NCBI RefSeq assembly: GCF_033568475.1
Contig: NC_133121.1
Coordinates: 25,031,374 to 25,095,373, forward strand
Length of the DNA: 64,000 nt
Direction of reading: 5' to 3'
From: Henckelia pumila
Lineage: Eukaryota; Streptophyta; Magnoliopsida; Lamiales; Gesneriaceae
The notes under the pieces were generated by a model. The model did no database searches, was not told the DNA's origin, and saw only the letters and a list, made by a program, of their open reading frames with translations. A program made the position numbers and the translations under genes. This document shows, piece after piece, positions 1-9,455 of the stretch (within the stretch, counting starts at the first letter, position 1; the number at the start of each line of letters is the position of its first letter).

Positions 1-563
1 ATATAAAACCTACGCAACAACTTATTGGCTAATCGAATAAATTTTATTGTATAATGTGAATTAAATCACTTGTATATATGATCGATGTGGAAAAGGTAGA
101 GAATAAAACGTAATGACTATATAATCATATTTTACTATATTATTATAGCAAAGGTCCCTTAATTAATTAATTTTAAATTATTCGATGAATCTTGAGTTAA
201 AATTAAGATTATATACTAACTTAATTTATAACAAACCAAAATTATTAGGTAGATTAGTCATTTTATATGACCTTATTTGTTTTAGTCATTAACTGTTTTT
301 TATTTACCAAAATAACATTCACTTTGTGACTTTTAATGTCTTTTTTTTAGGAAATTGTAACTCACTTGTATAATTGATGTATATGTTACGTCTTAGTGAC
401 TATTTATTTATGAAAACGCTTTAATTTTTTGTATCTTTTTGTTTTATTTTAAAAAAACGGATTGTACAAGCACGTAAAGCGTGTACGAGAATATTAGTTT
501 TACTAATAGATCATAGTTATATTATAAATTTTATTATATCGAGTATTAATTTATAAATATTTT
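1..563. other. AT-rich intergenic DNA
   Basis: No open frame with codon-like character, no RNA gene and no terminal repeats are visible before the TRIM element that begins at 564. Confidence 0.5.
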
Positions 564-910
564 TGTTGGGTGGAATAATTGTCCATGTTGGTAGAACGAT
601 CGAACCATGAAGCTTGAGCTGTTGTGCGGTTTAAAGATTTGACTTGCACCATTACCACCAGCTATAACTTTTGGTAAAGCGGCAAACGTTCGGTCCTACA
701 ATTGGTATCAGAGCCAAGGTCATGGGTTCGATTCTCATTTATTGCAAGAAGTTCAATTATTGGGAGGGAGATTGTTGGGTGCAATAATTGTCCATGTTGG
801 TAGAGCGATCGAACCATCGTGCTTGGGCTCCTATGCGGTTTAAAATATTTGAGTTACATCATTACTACCAATTATAACTTTTAGTAAAATGATAAACGTT
901 TGGTCTTACA
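564..910 (+). mobile_element. Complete TRIM-type LTR retrotransposon (347 bp)
   Basis: Two direct repeats, 564-700 (137 bp) and 773-910 (138 bp), start TGTTGGGTG and end CTTACA or CCTACA, the TG...CA ends of an LTR. The 72-bp interior starts at 703 with TGGTATCAGAGC, the primer binding site for initiator tRNA-Met, and ends just before the second LTR with the purine tract TTGGGAGGGAGA. The flanks ATTTT (559-563) and GTTTT (911-915) fit a 5-bp target duplication with one mismatch. No coding space exists, so it needs an autonomous partner. The LTRs differ at many sites by eye, so the insertion is not young. Confidence 0.85.
703..714 (+). promoter_or_regulatory. tRNA-iMet primer binding site of the TRIM
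   Basis: TGGTATCAGAGC lies 2 bp after the left LTR and matches the usual plant initiator-Met tRNA 3' complement. It sets the element on the + strand. Confidence 0.85.
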
Positions 911-1129
911 GTTTTACTGTAATTAATTTTGTTAACATATAGTAATTTTTTATAAACAAAAAAATATCCTGTAACATTACAAAATTACCTCATCTACATT
1001 TAATCAAACATATCATAACAACCTATTTTGGAATTTTTTTTTTCATTTATCTATAATTATCACATCTCAATAAAATATTCATTTATTTTTTTACCTCAAT
1101 ATCCCTGTAACATTACAAAATTACCTCAA

Positions 1130-1892
1130 AGCTTATTAAAAAGAGCTTATAAGCTCTTAGAGCTTAAAAGCTGTTTTACGAGCTTATAAGCTGTTAGAAC
1201 TTATTTTTAAAATAAGCTGTTAAAGTGTTTGGATAAACTTATTTTAAATAACTTAAATATGTTAATATGTTTGGTATTATAAGGGTAGATTTCAACCTAG
1301 CATATGGGTAATACCCCAATGATAGATCTAATGTCTCATGATTTGCCACGTCAACAATATATAATTAATTACGTCTGTGTGTAAAAATACGAACCGTTAG
1401 ATGCATGATTTGGGTATTATCCATATGCTAGGATCTCATCTACCGTATTATAAGATCTTTTTATTGTCAAAATTACCAAAAATGGTACAATTCTATGAAA
1501 ATAATATTTTGAGTTATACACATACGAAAATAGTTTTAGAATAAACCTATATTAAAAAATAGAATTGTTTTAAAATTTTATTTTTAGAAAAATTTATGAG
1601 ATTTGTAATTTTTTTAAATAATATTTAATATTTAATAAGTGGAGGATAAGATAGAGATTTATTAAAATATTCAATGAAATTTTAGAGATATGGAATATTA
1701 AAATAAGATCTTTTTTAAAAAAGTACCTCCCCCTTAATTTTTTATAAATAGCTTATAAGCTGTCAAACAGCTTATTTTGACAACTTATAAGCTGTTTTTA
1801 AAAAAATTTACCAAACACATTTTCAGAGCTTAAAAGCTCTAAAATAGCTTATAAGCTGTTTGAAAGAGCTTTTAAGCTTTGTCAAACACCCT
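1130..1892. mobile_element. Non-autonomous DNA element rich in AGCTTATAAGCT palindromes
   Basis: About 760 bp bounded by inverted arms. The left arm has CAAAGCTTATTAAAAAGAGC and several GAGCTTATAAGCT units. The right arm ends in AGCTTATAAGCTGTTTG and GAGCTTTTAAGCTTTG. There is no coding capacity. The superfamily is uncertain because no clean target duplication is visible. It contains a later Mutator-type MITE at 1284-1444. Confidence 0.55.
1284..1444. mobile_element. Mutator-type MITE (161 bp) with 10-bp target duplication
   Basis: The terminal inverted repeats are about 33 bp: GGTAGATTTCAACCTAGCAT on the left matches the reverse complement of the right end, which finishes ATGCTAGGATCTCATCTACC. 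The direct repeat GTATTATAAG lies at 1274-1283 and 1445-1454. A target duplication of 9-10 bp is characteristic of Mutator-like elements. It is nested in the older element at 1130-1892. Confidence 0.8.
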
Positions 1893-2880
1893 CTTAATCA
1901 AAAATATAATAACAACCTATTTTGGAAAAAATATTCATTTATCTATAATTATCACATCTCAATAAATATTCATTATCTTTACCTATAGTTTTGAATTTTA
2001 AAAATATTATGAAAAACCTTTAAATTTTTTTTTTGATTTGGATATACAAAGATCAATGAATGATGATAGATATTTTTAGGCATGCACCTGACTCATGGAT
2101 GAGAAGATATAAAGGTAAATAATATAAGGAGGATAAATCTAAACTTGGATGAGATAATACTGTACAATCACACTTAATATTTTAAAGAACTTGACTAATT
2201 GGAGAAAACAAGAAAGAATAATCAATTAATATTTTATCTTTCATATGAGACGATGCCTTATTTTTTTAATCTAGGTCATTAAATGAACACACAAATCCCA
2301 ATCCGCCACATATTAATTATAATTACAAAACTTGAACATAAAATAAAATTTCATATAGCTTTATAAAATGTTACTTAATCACATAACACATGGACATGAG
2401 ATTTCAAAAATATACACAAAAACACCCGTGAGATCATTTTATAGGTTAATTTGTGAAATTTTGTTCCGATCATATCCATGAAAAATATTACTAATTTTTA
2501 TGTCAAAAATATTACGATTTGAAGATCGAGTGGACTCGTGTGAGAGACCTACTCATTCATCTATACAAACACTTTTGAGTTTCTTATTTAATTGAGATTT
2601 GTTGGAATTAAATTCAAAATAAAGTTTTAAGTGAAGAAAGGTAACAACGCAAGAATCTTTTTATTCATATGTACTTTAAGAGCTAAAATTTGAATACGAA
2701 CATTAAAGTCACTATTCTTTTTATTATGTGGATCACTATTTTCAAATGAAAACAAAATTCTTATACCTACAGGCTACATATCCAATTTAGTAGGAGAAAG
2801 GAATTGAACCTATACTTATAAGTTTTATATATATTTCGAATGTTATTTTAAAAACATGGATGAAGAGCACGCACACATAT
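1893..2880. other. AT-rich intergenic DNA
   Basis: Apart from the resumed copy of the split duplication (to about 1990), I see no gene, RNA or element ends. Confidence 0.45.
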
Positions 2881-3526
2881 TAGGGGTGTTAATTTTGGTG
2901 GGTTCGGGTAAGGTTGACGTAATATATGAATGAAAAATCTCTCAACTTGAACCCTAACCCATACCAACCCGAAAATGACCAACCCGAACCCTTCTAACCC
3001 GACTAACACAATCAACCTAAACCAACCCGATTTATTTATTTATTTTAAATTTTTAATAAAATAATTAAATAAAATTCAAGTCACACAATAAAAATAGTAG
3101 TAATATATAATTTAAATACACAATAACAAAATCTAAACTTATATATCATTTAAATTTGAAATTCTACTTATAGAAAATTTAAATTATATTTACTAGAAAA
3201 CATTAAAATTATTTTAAAAAGTCAAAATTATACAAATAAATAATAAATGACGAAATGTATTATATCGACATAAAATATATATTTTTTCAAACGTACAATA
3301 TACAAAAATATATCGATTTTTTTTAATTTTATAAAATAATAATAATAAAAAAAAATTCGGGTCATCTCAGGTTAACCTGGATCAACCTGAGCCCGATTAA
3401 ATTTTTTTTGTTAGCTTTCGGGTCCAACTTGATTCAACCCGAATCCAAAAACCCATAATTCCAACCCGATATTTTTCGGATCGATCCGTATCAGGTTGAC
3501 GAATTTGGTTCATTTTTATACTCCTA
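2881..3526. mobile_element. Non-autonomous hAT-like element with GGGT/ACCC-rich arms
   Basis: It begins TAGGGGTGTTAATTTT and ends TTTTTATACTCCTA, which gives imperfect inverted ends. About 140 bp at each end is rich in AACCCGA and TCGGGT motifs, while the middle is almost pure AT. No clear 8-bp target duplication is visible. At least four other elements in this window have the same GC-armed, AT-cored design. Confidence 0.6.
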
Positions 3527-3615
3527 CATATACATGAGATGACAATGAGCTGAGTTTGAATATGAATCGAGTTAAGCGGGTCTGCAAGTTGGTCAGAGGT
3601 GGGTATTGATATTTA

Positions 3616-3742
3616 GGTAGTGTTTGAGAGAGCTTCTTATATGCACTTCTTAGCTTTTCCGTTAACAAAAATTTGAAATTTTGTGAAATTTTGTTAACAA
3701 AAAGCAGAAAAGTGCTTCCTAAAAGCTATCCCAAACACTACC
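3616..3742. mobile_element. Tourist-like (PIF/Harbinger) MITE, 127 bp
   Basis: The inverted ends are GGTAGTGTTTGAGAGAGCTT and the complement AAGCTATCCCAAACACTACC. The interior is a near palindrome around GAAATTTTGTGAAATTTTGT. TTA flanks both sides (3613-3615 and 3743-3745), the usual Harbinger target duplication. Confidence 0.8.
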
Positions 3743-3928
3743 TTAGTAAACCCCGTCTTGGGAATGTCCCATTATTATATATATGTGTGTAATGTGTGTG
3801 TATATATTGTTAACAATCTATTCATACTTTTTATTGCATTCAATGATGCATATTGCATACCTTAGTCACTAATATTAGTTCATAATAGTTTAAGATTGAA
3901 TAATTTTATTCAATTATGACATGTTTAG

Positions 3929-5432
3929 TGTAAGGCCAGTGATTATTTGATTTAATACAAGATTATGTAATTTTAATCCGAATATATTTATTTGGTGTTG
4001 TATAAATTTATTATGATTTTCAGCCTATGGTTCGAACCATCATGTTTCTGATATTGCTAGTTTATGGATATATGCGGATATGAGATTGTTATTTGAGTTT
4101 GATATTGTTTCGGTTATCGATTTTTAGTCGTTACGCCATCGGTTTACAATTTGAAGATGTTTTTGATTTCTTATGATTGAGCTGAAGACTTTATGAGTTG
4201 CTAGCTGATATGTATAGTTGAATATGCCTTATTTCATATTAGATAAGAGCTTAATCGAGTCGAGAAGTTAGCCTTCGAACCGAGCATGATTTGAAGAAGG
4301 TTTGAAGTTAGATTGATAGATTGAGTTGTCATGACTTGGAGCAGAATTTGATATGTATTCTTGATGGTTTATCTCATATTGAAGTCTTCAAGAATCGAGA
4401 AGAAACGAGAAGGTATAAAACGATATCAGTAGAAGAGGGGTTTAAGACTCGAAGTTGATGTATTTCGAGTTTCCTCGAAACAAATCACATACTTATCGTT
4501 TATGCTTATATTCTTGATTTAGAATTTGAGTTTATGATCCATCACAGGTAGTGGATCTTTGATTATATTAATGTTAATGACGTCGTGTTGATTACGAAGC
4601 AAAGAGAATGGATATCCATGTTAAGATCGTATACGAATCTTGACACCGAGATTCAGATATGAATCTTGAGGGCTTGAGCGGCTTAAAACCTCGATGACAG
4701 ACGTCGGTTACGAAGTTTTACTGCTTTACTTAGATCTTGAGTTGATTTATGGTTGTTGAAGCATTTATATATCTTTTATACTGAGAATGATTTTTTACCG
4801 GAGTTAATCCGGCTATTGTTTTGTTTTGTAGGTGTGCATGACAATAGAAGGGGCAAGAGCTGGTTCAAGATTACCTTGATAGCTCGAGAGAGCGAATCTA
4901 GCACGTGTGGACTCGGGTTTTAGCTGAGGTGTATGTTCAATAGCGGTTAATATGTTAGAAACCAAGTGATGGTTGTTATGTTGCAGGACATGTTCAACTT
5001 GTATATATCTTAGCGAGTTTGGATACTTTAAACTAGTAGTTTGATGTAAGAAAGCTAGAACATTGTTCTTGAACTTGTTACATATGTATATACATGTTTG
5101 GTATTGAGTTAACATGTTTTGTAATCGAAGAAGAAAGGGGAAACCAACCTAGTACAGCTCTTGACAGCAACAGCAATCTGCAGATTTTTCGAGCAGAGCA
5201 TGCTCGCTCGACCGGTTGAACTTGACCGATCGAGCGAGACTTGTAATTCCTCAAAACCGAGAGTTTGCATGACCTGCTCGCTCGATCGGTAATGTTTGAC
5301 CGATCGAGCGAGGTGCAACATTTTTTTTTTAAAAAAATTTTGGTCTTTATTAATTGCTTGAATGATCTTGAACGTATTATTTAAGCTTCTAATTATTGCC
5401 CTAATTTGAGATTAGCAACCCGAGGCCCCACA
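3929..5432 (+). mobile_element. Solo LTR (1504 bp), relative of the LARD at 40410-51112
   Basis: It starts TGTAAGGCCAGTGATTA and ends ATTAGCAACCCGAGGCCCCACA. It is flanked by a perfect 5-bp duplication, TTTAG (3924-3928 and 5433-5437). The 3' end matches the 3' end of the LARD LTRs read on the minus strand (GAGATTAGCAACCC then CCCCACA), and both start TGTAAGGCC. It carries two GCTCGCTCG hairpin units 74 bp apart (5202-5312), as the LARD LTRs do. No internal region remains, so it is a solo LTR left by recombination. Lineage is inferred as Ty3/gypsy only from the terminal sequence. Confidence 0.8.
5202..5312. repeat. Two CG-rich hairpin units (74-bp period) inside the solo LTR
   Basis: GCTCGCTCGACCGG pairs with CCGATCGAGCGAG at 5202-5239, and GCTCGCTCGATCGG pairs with CCGATCGAGCGAG at 5276-5312. 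Loops are about 8-10 nt. The same units occur at 40527-40710 and 48298-48480. Confidence 0.85.
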
Positions 5433-6308
5433 TTTAGTGTAAAAATATATAATTTTATTTCTTTTAGTTACGATTTGAATATAAATTAATAGATTTAACT
5501 TGTAATAATGTTTTTTTGTTCTTAAATTTTAATAATATAAATTTGAAAAGTAATTTTGATGATTTATTAGTTTTTAAATATTTTTTATTGTGTAGTGACT
5601 AAAATAAAAAAAAATCACAATAAAAAAATAATTTTAGAAAGTCCAACTCGGATCGAAGATACAGCTAGAGACCTTGGTGTCATGGTTTGTGATCATTTTA
5701 TTAATGTCACATTTACCCTAATTTGATTTAACATTGATTATTGAAAGAAAAAAAAATCTATTATCATAAATTTATCCGTCAATGCCAATATAAAAATATT
5801 TAAATCATATAAAAATAATGTACATAATTGTTTATTCTAACTAATTTTGAAACTTTTTAACAATTTTATGTATATATATAATATTTTTTTATTAATAAAC
5901 ATTGTGTATTTGACTGTTTTCTTTTTCTTCTAACGGTTAATCTTTATAAAATATAATTTTTATAAAACCATGCAGCTTTTAGTTTTTGTCTGTAAATACA
6001 AATAAAATCTTTCAAATTTTTAATTCATCCTATAATTTTTTCAATCACAAGATCATCAAGTCATTCCAACAAATTATCCGAAATTGATGAAGACCTTATT
6101 GGATCTTTCAGAAATTATTTGAATTATGAAAATATTGAAAAAATGAAACATCACGAAGTTCTCTCAATCGTCCTAATATCTAATTTACTGCTCCCACACA
6201 ATACCCTTACACTTTTAGAAAATATACATATGCTTCCCAACAAGTCAATAACTGCTTAGTTTTCAAAACTCTCAAAACTTGCATACTTATCTGAGTAATG
6301 CCCTCAAC
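5433..6308. other. AT-rich intergenic DNA
   Basis: No recognisable gene or element ends between the solo LTR and the hAT element. Confidence 0.45.
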
Positions 6309-7174
6309 TAGACCTGGCCACGGGCCGAGTCCGGTCCGGGTCCGGGTCGGAAATAGGCCGACCCTTAACCGGCTCGCCCGTGGCCGGTTCCAGTCCGGGT
6401 CTCGGAACCACCGTTCGGGTCCGGGTCGACCCTTATTTTTTTTAAAAAAAAATTAAAAAAAACTTGTACAATTGAACTTTAAAAACTCTATCAAATATTT
6501 CATTATCTCAATAAAAAAGCTATTACATTTATTAAATAAAAAACATATTATATTTCAACTTTTAACATCTTATAATATTACATTTATTCAAGAAAAAATA
6601 AATGACATTTCAACTTTCAACATTGTATATTAAAAACTCTATCTAGTTCAATAAAAAAATATTATATTTATTAAATAAAAAATATATTATATTTCAACTT
6701 TTCACATCTTATATTAAAAATTATATGTATATCAATAAAAAATTTATTATATTTATTCAATAAAATTTATATATTATATTTCAACATCTTATATTAAAAA
6801 CTCTATTTATCTCAATAAAAAATATATTACATTTTAACTTTAAACATCTTGTATAAAGCATATTATTACATTTAATTATATTCAATCACATTTAATTAGC
6901 AAATTAACACTTGACCTAGTGGCAAGAATGAGATCCAAAATCATTTGGTTTTGGGTTCAAATCTCACCCATGTGTGGGTATCAAATATATAGTATTATTT
7001 AAATTATTTAAAATTTAAAATAATATTTTAAAAAGGTAAAACCCGCTGGGTTAACCTTTCAAAGGAAAAATCGGTACCGGACCGCCCGGTTCCGGGTTGG
7101 ACCCGTTGACCCGGTTAACCGGCCCGTTGACCATGTGCCGGTTTCGGGCCCAACCCGACCCTTGGCCAGGTCTA
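6309..7174. mobile_element. Non-autonomous hAT element (866 bp) with 8-bp target duplication
   Basis: The ends are TAGACCTGGCCACGGGCCG and, in complement, TAGACCTGGCCAAGGGTCGG. A perfect 8-bp duplication, CCCTCAAC, lies at 6301-6308 and 7175-7182, which defines the hAT superfamily. The arms are rich in GGTCCGGGT and ACCCGG, and the core is AT-rich with several degenerate repeats of TATTATATTTCAACTT. Around 6911-6970 lies a tRNA-like module with A-box-like and B-box-like (GGGTTCAAATCTCAC) sequences. No transposase is encoded. Confidence 0.85.
6911..6970 (+). repeat. tRNA/SINE-head-like module inside the hAT element
   Basis: CCTAGTGGCAAGAATGAG (6915-6932) resembles a Pol III A box and GGGTTCAAATCTCAC (6953-6967) a B box, about 20 bp apart. 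There is no 3' tail or target duplication, so this is a captured or degraded SINE/tRNA head rather than a tRNA gene. Confidence 0.4.
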
Positions 7175-7539
7175 CCCTCAACCTCTATTTTATGCGTATC
7201 TACATGAATATTGGCAAATAATGGTGCTGATGTACGATGTCAGTCACCCCTTATTCATTTTCTGCTCTACAACTATTGGTCATACATTTGAATGAATCAA
7301 GTAGTACAGATGGATCAAGGATGTGACAAAAAATAAAGAACTTGCAACACCATCACCAATCCCAGATTCTCCGTTTCCGTCTTTATCAAAGGAAGGCTCG
7401 AAATCATTGTCCTTGATAAAGATAATGAAACAGACGATATTGCAAATGTAATTGATGAGAAACATATACCTTGGTTAATTGACAAAAAACAAACTCCTTG
7501 AAAGGTCACGTGCCACTATTTGTATTATCCCAATCATTG

Positions 7540-8220
7540 GTAATTACCAGAAAGATCGAGATCTCTGGAAACAAATTACAAATTAATACGGCAAGCATCC
7601 CTCATCTGGATCTAAAGAGAGATATTGGAGGAAGGTAAATCAAATTTTTATGTATTTCACCCTTTGGCCGGTAAATGAGTTTTTTTTGTTACATACAATA
7701 ATTTATACAACAATCATCCGATCGGGTGGTGCGATGAGGATATACTTGTTAAAACTTATGAAATGTGGAAGACAAATCATAATGGTAAGCTTCTCAAGCA
7801 TGAACATTTATGAAGGATTCTTAGAGAGTTTGAGAGAGATGCTCCACAACATCATCATGCTAATAAGAAGGTCAAACATTTGAATCAGGGGCAGACAACA
7901 TCATCATATCTAGATGAGAGTGTTGATATAGATGACTGTGACGTGACGTTCGCACTCGTCCAATGAGACAAAAGATTGCAAAGAGAAATAACAAATTCGA
8001 AGTTAGAGATGCCAAAAAATTAGAAAAGATATGGATCGTAGGTGACAAAATATTGAAGAACTCTACATGCAGATAATGGAACTTAAAAAATCGACGTGGC
8101 GACACGGTTATACGGGAGGCTGATGCACTTCATAAGGATTATAAAATTCTTGTGAAGGATACCAGTAACATGACATTGACCAGAGCAGCTTTACACACAT
8201 CTAAAAATATGTGGAAAACT
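7540..8220 (+). pseudogene. Decayed Harbinger-associated ORF1 / GST-T3-like protein
   Basis: Fragments in shifting frames resemble the plant Myb/NAM-associated proteins often annotated as glutathione S-transferase T3-like, which accompany PIF/Harbinger transposons. Around 7555-7640 one reads RSLETNYKLIRQ, like the usual RSxxSLxxRW motif. Around 7733-7920 one reads DEDILVKTYEMW, then KLLKHEHL, a stop, RILREFERDAP and YLDESVDIDD. This order (acidic lead, EMW, KxFKxEHxW-like, S/D-rich) is typical. Several stops and frame changes make it non-functional. No transposase partner is visible next to it. The assignment rests on motif order recalled from the family. Confidence 0.45.
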
Positions 8221-8737
8221 TAAAAGGTAACATGACATAAAGTAGATGTAGTTTAGTTCTATCTCAATATTGATTATAATTTTTTTTTTTTATGTTTTAT
8301 TATCCATTGTAGGCAATCAAAATTTTAATTTTTAACGTTATTCGTATGAAACGATGAAATTAAGTGTTTGAATGTAGCCATTTGAAACTTGAATGAATTA
8401 ATATTGAAGATTATAACTATCTCATTTTTAATATTATGAATTATTTGTAATAATTAGTCACACATAAATACCACGTTCTTTATTTTTATATCTATATTTG
8501 CATAATAATTTTTTTTAAAAAAAATATAATCTTCAATTAATAATTTTTTTATGAAATATGAATATTAAAAATAAATCATTCATAAATTGATAGCGAGGTC
8601 AATAAAAAAGTTTTTAGTTTTTTTTTAAAAAATATATTGAAGAGTTGAATGATGTTTTTTGTTTTTAACGTAACATAGATGTGACATAATACATACCAAA
8701 AAAGAGTTATTTTATGTGTTTGATATGAATAACACTA

Positions 8738-8740
<3 letters not shown>
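8221..8740. other. AT-rich intergenic DNA
   Basis: No gene seen. It leads into a TA microsatellite. Confidence 0.4.

Positions 8741-8777
<37 letters not shown>
8741..8777. repeat. (AT)n microsatellite
   Basis: An uninterrupted run of AT dinucleotides, ending at the left boundary of the palindromic element. Confidence 0.9.
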
Positions 8778-8779
<2 letters not shown>

Positions 8780-9027
8780 CTCTACACATATTTTCGATCT
8801 TAAAAATATCAAATCTCATGATAAAATAACAAAATATAACAATATAATTTATTTAAATATCGATATATTATATATATAATATATCGATATTTAAATAAAT
8901 TATATTGTTATATTTTGTTATTTTATATATATATAATATATCGATATTTAAATAAATTATATTGTTATATTTTGTTATTTTATCATGAGATTTGATATTT
9001 TTTAGGATCGAAAATATGTGTAGAGGG
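8778..9027. mobile_element. Palindromic MITE, 250 bp, with near-perfect ~93-bp arms
   Basis: The left arm starts CCCTCTACACATATTTTCGA and its reverse complement closes the element at 9027. The arms run through TATCAAATCTCATGATAAAA and AACAATATAATTTATTTAAA. The innermost ~50 bp of the right arm is present twice (about 8877-8926 and 8936-8985), so the element has three copies of that segment. It is inserted at the end of a TA repeat, so any TA target duplication is masked. There is no coding potential, and a transcript would fold into a long AU-rich hairpin. Confidence 0.75.
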
Positions 9028-9212
9028 GGAGATGAATACTCACTGGACAATATTTTAAAAACTTTATTCACAATTAAGTCGAGCTACTAGCTTGATTATC
9101 GAATTTTGCTTAACAAGAGATTGATGCAAGAACTATCTGATCAGTGCGAAAAACTCTTGCAGTGCAAAGTTTGAGATGATTACTTAGGCAGACAGAATAA
9201 TGTGATAAAGTA

Positions 9213-9438
9213 GCCTTCAAGAGGGTGTCCAAGTTGGTAGAGTAGTGAACTATTGGCCAAAAGTCAAAAGTTCAATTCACCCTACCAACACCTTCTTGGA
9301 CTAGTCTGTCACACATGGCTTGCCTAGTATGGTTTACCTGGCTAACGTAGTTTGCAGGCTATTGCATTAGCTCGAGGGTTTATCCAGTGCGCACCGAAAG
9401 GTAGTGGCTGCGAGTTCCCACGTCATAAAAAAAATAAA
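9213..9438 (+). mobile_element. tRNA-derived SINE (226 bp) with 17-bp target duplication
   Basis: A Pol III A-box-like sequence, AAGTTGGTAGAGTAGTGA (9231-9248), and a B-box-like sequence, AGTTCAATTCAC (9269-9280), form the tRNA-related head. The body includes GTTTGCAGGCTATTGCATTA and GTTCCCACGTCAT and ends in an A-rich tail. The 17-bp direct repeat AATAATGTGATAAAGTA at 9196-9212 and 9439-9455 is perfect and marks LINE-mediated insertion. The B box departs slightly from consensus. The body looks like a known dicot SINE type, but I do not assign a family name. Confidence 0.88.
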
Positions 9439-9455
9439 AATAATGTGATAAAGTA

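Larger units (their letters stand above)
968..1990. repeat. Duplicated 136-bp segment, second copy split by an insertion
   Basis: The stretch from about 970 (CTGTAACATTACAAAATTAC) to 1105 is repeated from 1106. The second copy is interrupted at about 1130, just after ATTACCTCA, and resumes at about 1892 with TTAATCAAA. Both copies share AACAACCTATTTTGGAA and ATCTATAATTATCACATCTC. The first copy therefore preserves an approximate empty site for the inserted element. Confidence 0.7.

Noticed and set aside
564..910. Retrozyme (hammerhead-bearing non-autonomous LTR element)
   Set aside because: The primer site and size range prompted the idea, but no CTGATGA...GAAA hammerhead core is visible in the LTRs.
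6911..6970. A tRNA gene
   Set aside because: Only box-like motifs are present; no cloverleaf with acceptor stem pairing can be formed by eye.
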